Assembly: GCF_007859715.1 (NCBI RefSeq)
Contig: NZ_SJPG01000001.1
Span: forward strand, 1,452,728 to 1,516,727
From: Rubinisphaera italica
GTDB lineage: Bacteria; Planctomycetota; Planctomycetia; Planctomycetales; Planctomycetaceae
Direction: 5' to 3'
Length of the DNA: 64,000 bases
Part shown: positions 18,213-27,136 of the stretch, one piece after another
Position numbering within the stretch: the first letter of the stretch is position 1
How the letters are laid out: the number at the start of each line of letters is the position of its first letter
Translations under genes and position numbers: made by a program
Notes under the pieces: generated by a model
The model's input: the letters and a program-made list of their open reading frames with translations, nothing else
The model's database searches: none
Told to the model about the DNA's origin: nothing

Positions 18213-21200
18213 ATGTCAGTCGCTTCCGCAATGAAACTTGTCAGAAATTTCGATTTTCTCCAAACTTACTCGCGAAGCATGTTTACTTTCGCGATGATAT
18301 TCTTGGTCACTGCCAGCAATGCACTGGCAGCTGAACCAGTTTTGGAATGGCGTTTTGATGGCGAATCTCAGCCTGGCGCCTGGCAGGGCAAATTCGGTGC
18401 TCCAGCTAGTGGGCCACGTCAACCTCGCTATCCAGGATTCTCGACTAACAATCGTGGAGCAACGTTCGTCGGCCACGAAGGTTGGATTCTCGTTAAGGAT
18501 CACGAGCGTGGCGGCTTCACCAATGTTCGCTATGGAGCAGGGGAGACCTTCGCCTTCGAAGCCTGGATCAAAGTAAAATCCATCAGTAAGGGGCAGATGG
18601 TTTATTTGATGGGTAAGGGGCGCCATGGCAAGCTGGGTGAGAATTTAGGAGAGAATAATCAAAACTATGCGGTTCGCCTTCAGGGAACCGATGGCGGTGC
18701 CAGTTTAGGATTTCTGTTTGCCAGTGAAGATCCCAAAACAAAAGCACGTGACTGGCATCGCTGGTGGAGTACACCGGAATTGGCTCTCGCAGGATGGCAT
18801 CATCTTGCTGTGGATTTTACGTTTGGCAAAGCGGACAGCTTGCATGCCTACATTGATGGTAAGCCAGTTGAGGGCGTCTGGGATATGGGGGGCGCGACAA
18901 CACTGCCGCCCGTTCAGGATGTCGACGATCTTGTGATTGGAACCGGTCAAAGTCGTAGTTCAGGTGTATCTTTCCAGGGTTGGATGGATAATGTCGTCCT
19001 ATATCGAGAGCCGTTTTCTCCAGAGGAAATGGCTGAGCGATATGTTTTTATCCCGCCACCACCTGCAGTGACGCGGGATATGATTCCTTCAGGTAAAGTT
19101 CTCGTGCAAATTAGTGAAGAGGGAGTTCCTGAGGCTAACAGTTGGCCAGAAGAGCCTCAAGTGACAGAGACGTATCAGGAAGATGTGTTCGGGATTTTCG
19201 AGCTGCCTCAAAAATATATTTCAACCGGAGTGAGAGCCGATCGGGCTAATCCACTGCATTTGAGAGCCTCGGCTATCGTCAAATTGCCAGCTGGGAAGCA
19301 TCGTTTGCTGTTACGCGGACGTGGTGCTGCTCGTTTGGAGATTGATGGAAACCTGATTCTCGAAACGCCCATGCGTCCGACAGATACAGGCGGTCATGGA
19401 TTACTTTCCTCGCAGGATAAATATCTCGATCTTGGTCCCGATTTCCGCTTTGTTCCTCCGGGCAACCGAGAAACCTGGGGAGAATTTGAATCCGACGGCA
19501 ACGAGCATTTTGTGATTCTGGAAACTCTCGTGGGAGGGTTAGCTGGTAAGAACAAACTTCGCTCTGAACCTGGGGAAACGGTAGTCGCAGTCTCATTGGA
19601 AGGACGTGAATCCTGGTCGCTGCTTTCTCCTGGTGATCGACAGGTCAAGTATACCGATGAAGGTTGGGCCAGTTACGAAGCTGAGCGACGTCAATGGCTC
19701 GCTCAAGTGAATGCCAAAGCCAGAGCCAACTGTCTGGCGAACAAAAGCGATTATTGGAATCATCGCCATTCTTTCGCTGCTGATTGGCTGGCCAGTATCG
19801 AGCAAGTGAAGGTGCCGGAACTGGCAGAGGGATATCCCGCCAATAATGCGATCGATCATTTCATTGCCGCCCGAATTGCAACGGTTGCCAAAGAATCGAG
19901 TCAGGTCGAAGCTGGTGGTGTTGACTATTTCAAGGACGTTCGCCCGATTCTGGAGAAGCATTGTTACGACTGCCATCAAGGTGGTAAGGCTCAGGGAGGA
20001 CTGCGGATTGATAATCATGAATCGATGCTGACTGGTGGCGAATCTGAGGAGCCTGCGATTGTGCCCGGCAAAGTTGATGAAAGTATTTTGCTGGAGCGTG
20101 TCAGCACAGAAGATGATGGCATGGTGATGCCGCCAAAAGGGGATCGGCTCTCCGATCAGGAAATTGCGATTCTCAAAAATTGGATCGAAGGGGGAGCTGT
20201 TTGGCCTCAATTTGATGTCGCCAGTTTCACACCGACTCCTCTCTCTGAAGATCTGGATTTTCTCCGTCGTGTCACCCTCGATACGGTTGGTGTCACACCA
20301 ACAGAAGAGGAGATTGCCGAATTCCAGAATGATAGTCCTGAAACTCGTCGGGCCAATGCGATTGACCGATTGCTGGCTGATCCTCGCTGGGCCGATCATT
20401 GGACAGGCTATTGGCTGGATGTGCTTGCTGAGAATCCGAATATCATCAACCCGACGTTAAACAACACTGGGCCTTTCCGCTGGTGGATTTACGAATCGCT
20501 GCTCGACAATAAGCCGGCTGATCTCTTCGCAACCGAACTGATTCGCATGGAAGGGAGTGAACGTTTTGGCGGACCGGCTGGGTTTGCGACTGCTTCCCAA
20601 AACGATTTGCCGATGGCTGCCAAAGGAATTATCGTCAGTTCCGCCTTTCTTGGCGTGCAGATGAAATGTGCCCGTTGTCACGATGCTCCTTCGCATGTCT
20701 CGATGCAAGAGGATTTACTGCAAGTCGCGGCACTATTAAAGCAGAAAACCATCAAGCTGCCTGAGACCAGTAGCGTCCCAGCGGGACGTTTGGAACATAC
20801 CGGACGCAAACCTTTGATACAGGTGACACTCGAGCCTGGTGTTGAAATTCAACCGGCCTGGCCTTTCGAGCGTTATTGCGACGAAGCAGTCGCCGATGAG
20901 TTGGCGGAACATCCCGATAACCCTCGTGACAGGCTCGCCGCCCTGATTACCGCTCCCCAGAATGAGCGTTTTGCTCAGGTGATGGTGAATCGGCTCTGGC
21001 AAAGAATGATGGGGCGAGGTCTGGTCGAGAGTGTCTCCGATTGGGAAATGAGTGATCCTTCGCATCCCGAGTTATTGCGTTGGCTTGGTCATCAGTTGGT
21101 CGCATCGGGTTACGATCTGAAAGCTGTCAGTCGAATTATTCTGAATTCTCATGCCTATCAGCGGGCGACTGACACGACGCTGGCAGAAACGAGTCCGCTC

Positions 21201-21947
21201 TTTATTTCCCCGGCTCCACGCCGCTTGACTGCGGAACAAATCGTTGATTCCGTGTTCCATGCCACGGGGACTCCGTTTGACCTGGAAGAAGTCAGTCTGG
21301 ATGTGGACAGTGTAAGAGTGACTAAAACTTCGATAACGCTCGGCAAACCGCGTCGATCATGGATGCTGGCTTCAACGTCCAATGAACGCGATCGTCCCAG
21401 CCTTTCCCTGCCGCGGATTACTGCCGTGGCAAATGTATTGGAAACCTTTGGCTGGCGAGGAGCCCGACAGGATCCCCTCAGTATTCGCGAAACAGATCCC
21501 AATATTCTTCAACCAGCGATTTACGCAAACGGCGTCATGAGCATTTGGCTCACTCGTCTGAGTGATCGTCACGGAATGACTGAGCTTGCGCTGGAGGATC
21601 AACCTGTTGAACAGCTCGTTGATCGAATCTTCCTCCGACTACTGACTCGATTGCCATCGGCTGAAGAAAAACAGCGCTATGTCAGCTTTTTATCGGAAGG
21701 CTACAGCGATCGAGTGATTCCTGAATCGGAGCGGGTGAGTCCAGAACATGGTCCTCATGAACCGGTTCGGTATGTCTCCTGGTCGAATCATCTGGACGGT
21801 GCAGCAAATGTCCTTGCGTCCCAGAAAGAAGCCGCTGCCCGTCGTGGAGATCCACCGACTAACGCATTGAACGAGGAATGGCGTCTTCGTATGGAAGATG
21901 TCGTCTGGGCCGTTTTGAATGCTCCCGAATGGATTTATACACCGTAA
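18213..21947 (+). CDS. LamG domain fused to PSD1 / planctomycete cytochrome C protein
   Basis: 1244 residues. A signal peptide lies at about 23-40, preceded by a longer than usual N-region. Residues about 45-275 form a LamG/concanavalin-like domain, ending near GWMDNVVLYREPFSPEEMAE. Residues about 290-560 are unassigned, with beta-rich and helical parts. The planctomycete cytochrome C domain carries CYDCH at about 588-592 and GGESEEPAIVPG after it. DUF1549 (about 670-850) holds a second motif, CARCH, and DUF1553 completes the protein. Compared with the PSD1 two genes upstream, the LamG-like part sits at the N-terminus instead of inside DUF1553. The gap from the previous stop is 63 bases with a GAAAGG ribosome site, so it may belong to the same operon. 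Confidence 0.9.
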   Translation: MSVASAMKLVRNFDFLQTYSRSMFTFAMIFLVTASNALAAEPVLEWRFDGESQPGAWQGKFGAPASGPRQPRYPGFSTNNRGATFVGHEGWILVKDHERGGFTNVRYGAGETFAFEAWIKVKSISKGQMVYLMGKGRHGKLGENLGENNQNYAVRLQGTDGGASLGFLFASEDPKTKARDWHRWWSTPELALAGWHHLAVDFTFGKADSLHAYIDGKPVEGVWDMGGATTLPPVQDVDDLVIGTGQSRSSGVSFQGWMDNVVLYREPFSPEEMAERYVFIPPPPAVTRDMIPSGKVLVQISEEGVPEANSWPEEPQVTETYQEDVFGIFELPQKYISTGVRADRANPLHLRASAIVKLPAGKHRLLLRGRGAARLEIDGNLILETPMRPTDTGGHGLLSSQDKYLDLGPDFRFVPPGNRETWGEFESDGNEHFVILETLVGGLAGKNKLRSEPGETVVAVSLEGRESWSLLSPGDRQVKYTDEGWASYEAERRQWLAQVNAKARANCLANKSDYWNHRHSFAADWLASIEQVKVPELAEGYPANNAIDHFIAARIATVAKESSQVEAGGVDYFKDVRPILEKHCYDCHQGGKAQGGLRIDNHESMLTGGESEEPAIVPGKVDESILLERVSTEDDGMVMPPKGDRLSDQEIAILKNWIEGGAVWPQFDVASFTPTPLSEDLDFLRRVTLDTVGVTPTEEEIAEFQNDSPETRRANAIDRLLADPRWADHWTGYWLDVLAENPNIINPTLNNTGPFRWWIYESLLDNKPADLFATELIRMEGSERFGGPAGFATASQNDLPMAAKGIIVSSAFLGVQMKCARCHDAPSHVSMQEDLLQVAALLKQKTIKLPETSSVPAGRLEHTGRKPLIQVTLEPGVEIQPAWPFERYCDEAVADELAEHPDNPRDRLAALITAPQNERFAQVMVNRLWQRMMGRGLVESVSDWEMSDPSHPELLRWLGHQLVASGYDLKAVSRIILNSHAYQRATDTTLAETSPLFISPAPRRLTAEQIVDSVFHATGTPFDLEEVSLDVDSVRVTKTSITLGKPRRSWMLASTSNERDRPSLSLPRITAVANVLETFGWRGARQDPLSIRETDPNILQPAIYANGVMSIWLTRLSDRHGMTELALEDQPVEQLVDRIFLRLLTRLPSAEEKQRYVSFLSEGYSDRVIPESERVSPEHGPHEPVRYVSWSNHLDGAANVLASQKEAAARRGDPPTNALNEEWRLRMEDVVWAVLNAPEWIYTP

Positions 21948-22040
21948 TAAATATGTGAAACAAATGAGTCACAAAGACTTCCTTTTTATTACGTCTGACA
22001 ATAAACAAAATTGATTTTACTACGAAAGTTTCAAAGAAAA

Positions 22041-22125
22041 GGGTGGCGGGGGCGCTCTCGCAGAGAAGCCCCCGAATCATAGATCTTCAGGGGGCTTCCG
22101 CTAACGCGGAGCGCCCCCGCCACCC
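22041..22125. repeat. REP-like inverted pair (BIME-like), GC-rich
   Basis: A perfect 17-base inverted repeat forms the outer arms (22041-22057 and 22109-22125), and a second inverted repeat of at least nine bases lies inside (GAAGCCCCC near 22065 with GGGGGCTTC near 22090). Each half reads as one REP-like unit: a GGGTGGCGGGGGCGCT head, a short loop, then AGCCCCC. The two units are in opposite orientation. It lies between the LamG-PSD1 gene and its DUF1501 partner. A single related unit follows that gene at 23515. Confidence 0.8.
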
Positions 22126-22163
22126 AACTCTAAATCAGCGGAACATTAGACAGGATCAAGCTC

Positions 22164-23450
22164 ATGGAACGTCGACAATTTCTCAAACAATCTGGAGTAT
22201 TGACTGGTGCTGCTCTGACCAGTTCGTCTCTGCTGGCATCACCTTCTCCGACGGCAATCAATATTCCCAAAGGAAAAGCAGAGCATTGCATATTTATCTG
22301 GCTGGGCGGTGGAATGGCGCAGATCGACACGTTCGATCCCAAACGCAAAGGCAATTCCAAAGCGTCTCCCAAAGTTTCCGGCTCGGAATATAATTCCATC
22401 GAGACAGCCGTCCCCGGGGTTGAGTTTTGCGAGCATTTGCATCGGACTGCGAAGCTCGCCGATCGCCTGACAGCGATGCGGACAATCAATCACCATCTGA
22501 TTGACGAACACGCCTTCGGGACAAACTTCGTTCATACGGGGCGTGTCACAACGGGCAGTATTACATACCCTTCAATTGGATCGGTTGTTGGTCACTTGCG
22601 CGGCGCTGCAAACCCGGATGTTCCGCCTTACATGCTGATTGGCTATCCGAATGTCAGCCGTGGTCCTGGGTTCCTGGGGGCGAAGGCTGGATTTGTATAT
22701 CTTGTCGATACTGAGAGTGGACCTTCCGGTTTTTCACGGCCCGAAGATGTCACTGCCCAACGTCTTGCTCGTCGTCAACAGTTACTCGAACCTTTAACTG
22801 ATCGTGTTCCAGAGTCCTCGATTATTGCACAATATCGGGAGGCTCAATCCGAAGCGATGCGACTGGCTGGGCCCGATTTCATGCGTCACTTTCGGCTTCA
22901 GGAAGAATCCAGCGATTTACGCAACGCCTACGGCGGAGAGTTTGGACAACGCTGCCTGCTCGCTCGCAGACTTGTTCAGGCGGGCGTCCGTTTTATTGAA
23001 GTCTCACACAACCTGAACTTTATTAACGGCACAGGCTGGGACACCCACAACGAAGGCCAGCAAAACCAGCACGTGCTCATCCAAGAACTCGATATCGCTC
23101 TTTCAGCATTGATTACCGACCTTGAAAAGCAGGGGATCCTCGATAAAACACTGATTGCATTAGGCACCGAATTCGGACGACCAGCTGCATACGATGGTCG
23201 CGGTGGACGCGGACATCAGGGCACATGCTTCAGCTTATTACTGGCAGGTGGCGGATTGAATCATCACGGAGCCTACGGCGTGACCGATGAACTGAGCAAG
23301 AAAATCCTCGAAAATCCTGTCTCTGTTGCAGATTATCACGCCACTATTCACGCGGCGATGGGTATTGATCCCACTCAGGAACTCTATGCTGGCTCACGAC
23401 CTGTGCCGATTACAGATCAGGGGAAACCTGTTGCTGCGTTGTTCGGGTGA
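22164..23450 (+). CDS. Second DUF1501 protein with Tat signal
   Basis: 428 residues. It begins with a twin-arginine signal (RRQFLKQSG at 3-11) and a hydrophobic region to about residue 28. The DUF1501 pattern follows: [17 protein letters not shown] near the start, [10 protein letters not shown] and WDTHNEG in the middle, [20 protein letters not shown] near the end. The conserved Asp, His and Glu positions suggest a sulfatase/phosphatase-type metal centre; the substrate is unknown. It is clearly divergent from the DUF1501 protein encoded 4 kb upstream, so it is not a recent duplicate. It pairs with the LamG-PSD1 gene in front. An AGGA ribosome site lies before the ATG. REP-like units flank the gene on both sides. 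Confidence 0.9.
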   Translation: MERRQFLKQSGVLTGAALTSSSLLASPSPTAINIPKGKAEHCIFIWLGGGMAQIDTFDPKRKGNSKASPKVSGSEYNSIETAVPGVEFCEHLHRTAKLADRLTAMRTINHHLIDEHAFGTNFVHTGRVTTGSITYPSIGSVVGHLRGAANPDVPPYMLIGYPNVSRGPGFLGAKAGFVYLVDTESGPSGFSRPEDVTAQRLARRQQLLEPLTDRVPESSIIAQYREAQSEAMRLAGPDFMRHFRLQEESSDLRNAYGGEFGQRCLLARRLVQAGVRFIEVSHNLNFINGTGWDTHNEGQQNQHVLIQELDIALSALITDLEKQGILDKTLIALGTEFGRPAAYDGRGGRGHQGTCFSLLLAGGGLNHHGAYGVTDELSKKILENPVSVADYHATIHAAMGIDPTQELYAGSRPVPITDQGKPVAALFG

Positions 23451-23514
23451 GTCAGTTCATTTGTGAAAGTTTCACTTTGAACGCCTGATAATACTTGATC
23501 ATAAAAATCAATAA

Positions 23515-23555
23515 GGGGTGGCGGGAGCGCTCTCGAAGAGAAGCCCCCGCCGCCC
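23515..23555. repeat. Single REP-like unit, related to the pair at 22041
   Basis: About 41 bases repeat the unit seen at 22041-22074 (GGGTGGCGGGAGCGCTCTCG, then AGAGAAGCCCCCG) with few changes. The ends can pair (GGCGGG with CCCGCC). It lies 64 bases after the DUF1501 stop. Confidence 0.75.
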
Positions 23556-23826
23556 TTGTTTTCATGACTTATTACGAAAAACTTGAAATAAGAATATTGT
23601 TAGGCGTTTCCGGACTCCCTGAGCGTAATGCTCGCTGCTGGATTGTAAGTCTGTTGCGGATGAGGTTTCTGCACGATAGTTTGTAAATAGTGTGTGGGAA
23701 GTTTGCTTATTGAAATGAGTGATTGGAATGGATCATCCGGTCACTCCCCGAATAAGCAGCTTTACGTTCCGAAACATAGCATTCAGATATGCTCTATCGT
23801 GTCGCAAGCCATTTGAAGTCTTATAC
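23556..23826. other. Intergenic stretch before the lactonase gene
   Basis: These 271 bases hold no gene that I can support. Short open frames here lack a ribosome site and family features. The promoter of the lactonase gene should be within it. No clear motif was found. Confidence 0.5.
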
Positions 23827-25107
23827 ATGAGCAACAATTCCATATCTCGACGTTCGTTTTTGGCTATTCTTGGTTTGACCGCATTCGTCATGCAGATAGA
23901 CGGATTACTTCTGGCGGAGCCTCAAGACGTTCTGGCAACCAAATCTGAACGAATAATGGCTTATGTCGGCACTTTCAGCTCTCCTCTGGGAGATGTCTTA
24001 CCAACTCAAGTGGACCTTCCACCTGGAAATGGTCGTGGTATCCATTATTTCCAGGTGAATCACGATTCGGGAAAGATGACTACAGCTGGATTTTACGAAA
24101 TGGGGACCAGTCCAAGCTGTCTCGTCGTGAATGCAGAGCATACGAGGCTCTATTCCAGTAACGAAACTGATCGTGTCGGAGAAGGCAGGGAAGGGACCGT
24201 CAGCGCATTTTCTATTGATAAAGCCGACGGACATTTGACTTTGCTCAATACGGTTTCATCTGGTGGTGATGGCCCAACTTATGTGAGTCTACATCCTTCG
24301 GGACGGTTCCTGTTTGTCGCTAACTATTTTGGCGGTTCGGTTGCGGTACTACCAATTCTGGCTGATGGCCGTTTAGGGAAGGCCACTGATATCAAGAATG
24401 ATGCCGGCGAAATTGGTCCCACAAAGGCGACTCATGCACCTCCGGGAAGTTTTGCTTTCAGTGGGCATGACCGGACCCATGCACACATGATTCAGACAGA
24501 TCCTGCCGGAAAATATGTCCTGCATGTCGATTTGGGACTCGATAAAATCTTTGTCTGGAAGTTCGATGATCAGGCAGGAACATTAGTACCTAATGATCCA
24601 CCTTCGATTTCGTTACCCCCGGGCGATGGTCCACGTCACTTTCATTTTCATCCCAATGGCCGCTGGCTGTACTCAATCCAGGAAGAAGGCTCGACGGTCG
24701 TGCTTTTTGACTACGATGCCCAAAAGGGGACTCTATCTCCGCGTCAAACGATCTCTTCGCTGCCCGTCGGTTATGCCGGGAGTAATTTTTGTTCGGAAAT
24801 ACTGGTTTCATCCGATGGCAAATTTGTGTATGCAGGAAATCGGCTGCACGATAGCATCGGAATATTTTCAGTTGGAATAAACGGTGAACTTAAGCAAGTC
24901 GGAAACGAATGGACTCGAGGAAATTATCCCCGCAGTTTTAATTTCGATTTGACAGGCCGATTTCTCTACTGCTGCAATCAACGCGCCGATAATGTTACGG
25001 TTTTTAAAGTTGATCACAAATCAGGCGGTCTCGAATTCACCGGGTATTACACTCCGGTTGGTAATCCTTCGTGCATTGTTTTCGTTAATATTGGCGAACA
25101 CGATTAG
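23827..25107 (+). CDS. Lactonase-family seven-bladed beta-propeller protein with Tat signal
   Basis: 426 residues from the ATG at 23827. A longer frame from 23719 would put 36 unrelated residues ahead of a twin-arginine signal (SRRSFLAILGL at about 7-17), so the shorter start is preferred although its ribosome site is weak. The rest matches the 6-phosphogluconolactonase/3-carboxymuconate-cyclase propeller family: repeated phrases of the type HPSGRFLFVANYFGGSVAV, GPRHFHFHPNGRWLYSIQEE and FNFDLTGRFLYCCNQ mark the blades. Cytoplasmic members hydrolyse 6-phosphogluconolactone; an exported homologue more likely acts on another sugar lactone, perhaps a product of the periplasmic dehydrogenases common in this group. 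It ends with a four-base convergent overlap with the sulfatase on the other strand. Confidence 0.85.
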   Translation: MSNNSISRRSFLAILGLTAFVMQIDGLLLAEPQDVLATKSERIMAYVGTFSSPLGDVLPTQVDLPPGNGRGIHYFQVNHDSGKMTTAGFYEMGTSPSCLVVNAEHTRLYSSNETDRVGEGREGTVSAFSIDKADGHLTLLNTVSSGGDGPTYVSLHPSGRFLFVANYFGGSVAVLPILADGRLGKATDIKNDAGEIGPTKATHAPPGSFAFSGHDRTHAHMIQTDPAGKYVLHVDLGLDKIFVWKFDDQAGTLVPNDPPSISLPPGDGPRHFHFHPNGRWLYSIQEEGSTVVLFDYDAQKGTLSPRQTISSLPVGYAGSNFCSEILVSSDGKFVYAGNRLHDSIGIFSVGINGELKQVGNEWTRGNYPRSFNFDLTGRFLYCCNQRADNVTVFKVDHKSGGLEFTGYYTPVGNPSCIVFVNIGEHD

Positions 25108-27071
25108 CGAGGAATGATATCATGAAAATCCCAGTTTTTTGTATGGCCTTGATCGTCCTGGAACTGAATCAACTCGACTTCGAGTGGCGTCTCCTGCACA
25201 GGTAAATAGATTCGGACAATCTGCGCCTGACCTTCAATCGGCAGATTAATGGGAATCGTTTGCCGTGTCTCAGATGCAGGCAATGTGAAAATAATGGACT
25301 GTCCCGTCTCAGGAAAGTTCTGTTGGTTTCTCGTCTTCCACTGTACTTTGCCTTCGCCGCCTGCGGTGTTGCGAACTGTGATGTTTAGTTTCAGCGGCCC
25401 ACTTAACTTCACACTGGCAGTCCCGAGAAAAGGAAACCGACCTTCTCCTATAATTCGGATCGCTCCCTCGGCTTTAACAAGCTTGCAACTTCTGGGCACA
25501 AGTCCTGCAGTAACCTCAACCTCTTTTTTTACATGATAAGCTGGATTCGGCTTTGGGTAGAGTGCCCCGGTCTCTTTCACGAACTGGTCGATCAGGGCAT
25601 CCAACTGCTTTACTTTGTCTGGCTTTTGCATCGCCAGATTATTCGACTCGCCGACATCTTCTTTGAGATTATATAGCTCCCGAATTGCAGGATAAATGGA
25701 GTGTGGTTCAAACCGTCTAATCAGTTTCCAGTCACCTTGACGGACTGAGACTGCAGGAATCAGGTGGGGAAACCATGTGAAATACGCCTCTCGTTTGAGG
25801 TTGTCTGTTTGTTCTAATACGGGAATCAGCGACTCTCCATCGACGATGTGAGACTCTGGCGTCTTCAGACCAGCGGCATCGAGAATTGTCGGGTACAAGT
25901 CAATCGGCCCGACGATTTCATCACTCGTGGTCCCTGGTTGGATGTGCCCTGGCCAGCGGACCATCAGAGGAACGCGTTGGCCACCTTCGTAAATACGTCC
26001 CTTGCCCTCACAGAGCGGAGCATTGTTCGTTGGAGGTTCCCCACCGGCCCATTTTCGCCAATTCTGAATCTCCTCAAACTGAGGATGCCCTTCCTTAATT
26101 TTGGTAAGCTTAGGATCGTCGTATGTGCGACTGTGGACGTTTCCGCCGTTGTCAGAATAGAAAATAAATAACGTGTTTTCAGTCAGACCGAGTTCATCCA
26201 GTCGATTCATCAATCGGCCAAGACTTTCATCGACGCTTTTGAGCATCGAGGCCATGATCGGATTACGCTGTTCGCCTCGTGGATCTTCCTTTTGGGCAAA
26301 TTGTTTTGTGTACTCTTCCTTGTGCCCCCAGGGACCATGCACGCCATAGTGCCATAAGTTGAGAAAGAATGGCTTGTTCTGATTGTCTTCGACAAACTTG
26401 ATCGCTTCATCGGTGAGTCGATCTGTGATGTATTCACCTTTGGGGCCGTCAGTAATTGTGCCGACATGATGACGTCCGGAGGGCTTGCCATCTTTATCCA
26501 CCCCATAGGGTGAAAAGTAACTGGGAGGACCGGGGCTCGGTTGTGCGTGAAACGCCACGTCGAAGCCGTGCTTGTCAGGCCAGTGTTCCTGACTTAAACC
26601 CAAATGCCATTTTCCAAAGTGCCCTGTCTGATATCCGGCTTCTTTGAGAACTTCAGCTAAGGTGTCAATGTTGGGATCGAGATAGTTCTTGCTGTTGGCA
26701 TACAGGAATTGTTTGTTGGGTGAAGCACTCGCCGGATAGGGATCAGCACCTTCAGGAGCAGCAGGTTGATGTCCACTTGCAGAAGTCACGCCGTGTCGGG
26801 ATGAATATTGGCCACTTAAAATACAAGCCCGCGTTGGCGAGCAGAGCGGTATGGCATACGCATCAGTGAATCGCATGGATTGATGGGCCAACTCCTGCAT
26901 ATGCGGCGTTTCGTAATACTGCGATCCGTAAGGTGTGCTGTCCATCCACCCCATGTCATCCACCAGAAAGAGGATAATATTCGGCTGAGATTTCGGACTG
27001 TTTTCTGCAGCACAGAGTACCGATACAGGCAATTCTATTATCAATAGAGTGAGCGCGATTAATCTTATCAT
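25104..27071 (-). CDS. Secreted type I sulfatase with C-terminal extension
   Basis: 655 residues from the ATG at 27071, which opens directly into a signal peptide (MIRLIALTLLIIELPVSVLC). An upstream ATG at 27125 would add 18 residues and is less likely. The formylglycine motif is CSPTR at 77-81, and the metal-binding Asp pair lies in LVDDMGW. GKWHLG and a DNGG segment are also present. About 130 residues at the C-terminus (after the sulfatase fold ends near 520) are beta-rich and look like an accessory domain. The gene is third in a minus-strand operon: symporter, then sialidase-FAD fusion, then this, 65 bases downstream. That context suggests removal of sulfate from a sialylated or otherwise decorated glycan; the precise substrate is not known. 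Confidence 0.92.
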   Translation of the reverse strand: MIRLIALTLLIIELPVSVLCAAENSPKSQPNIILFLVDDMGWMDSTPYGSQYYETPHMQELAHQSMRFTDAYAIPLCSPTRACILSGQYSSRHGVTSASGHQPAAPEGADPYPASASPNKQFLYANSKNYLDPNIDTLAEVLKEAGYQTGHFGKWHLGLSQEHWPDKHGFDVAFHAQPSPGPPSYFSPYGVDKDGKPSGRHHVGTITDGPKGEYITDRLTDEAIKFVEDNQNKPFFLNLWHYGVHGPWGHKEEYTKQFAQKEDPRGEQRNPIMASMLKSVDESLGRLMNRLDELGLTENTLFIFYSDNGGNVHSRTYDDPKLTKIKEGHPQFEEIQNWRKWAGGEPPTNNAPLCEGKGRIYEGGQRVPLMVRWPGHIQPGTTSDEIVGPIDLYPTILDAAGLKTPESHIVDGESLIPVLEQTDNLKREAYFTWFPHLIPAVSVRQGDWKLIRRFEPHSIYPAIRELYNLKEDVGESNNLAMQKPDKVKQLDALIDQFVKETGALYPKPNPAYHVKKEVEVTAGLVPRSCKLVKAEGAIRIIGEGRFPFLGTASVKLSGPLKLNITVRNTAGGEGKVQWKTRNQQNFPETGQSIIFTLPASETRQTIPINLPIEGQAQIVRIYLPVQETPLEVELIQFQDDQGHTKNWDFHDIIPR

Positions 27072-27136
27072 ATTTCTACTTTCGATTAATAATGCATTCT
27101 TGCAGAAAGAGATTCTGCAGTTCATGTAAAATAGGG

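Noticed and set aside
19593..20399. A 268-residue open frame on the - strand
   Set aside because: It is antisense to the LamG-PSD1 gene over a region with strong DUF1549 and CxxCH motifs in the sense frame.
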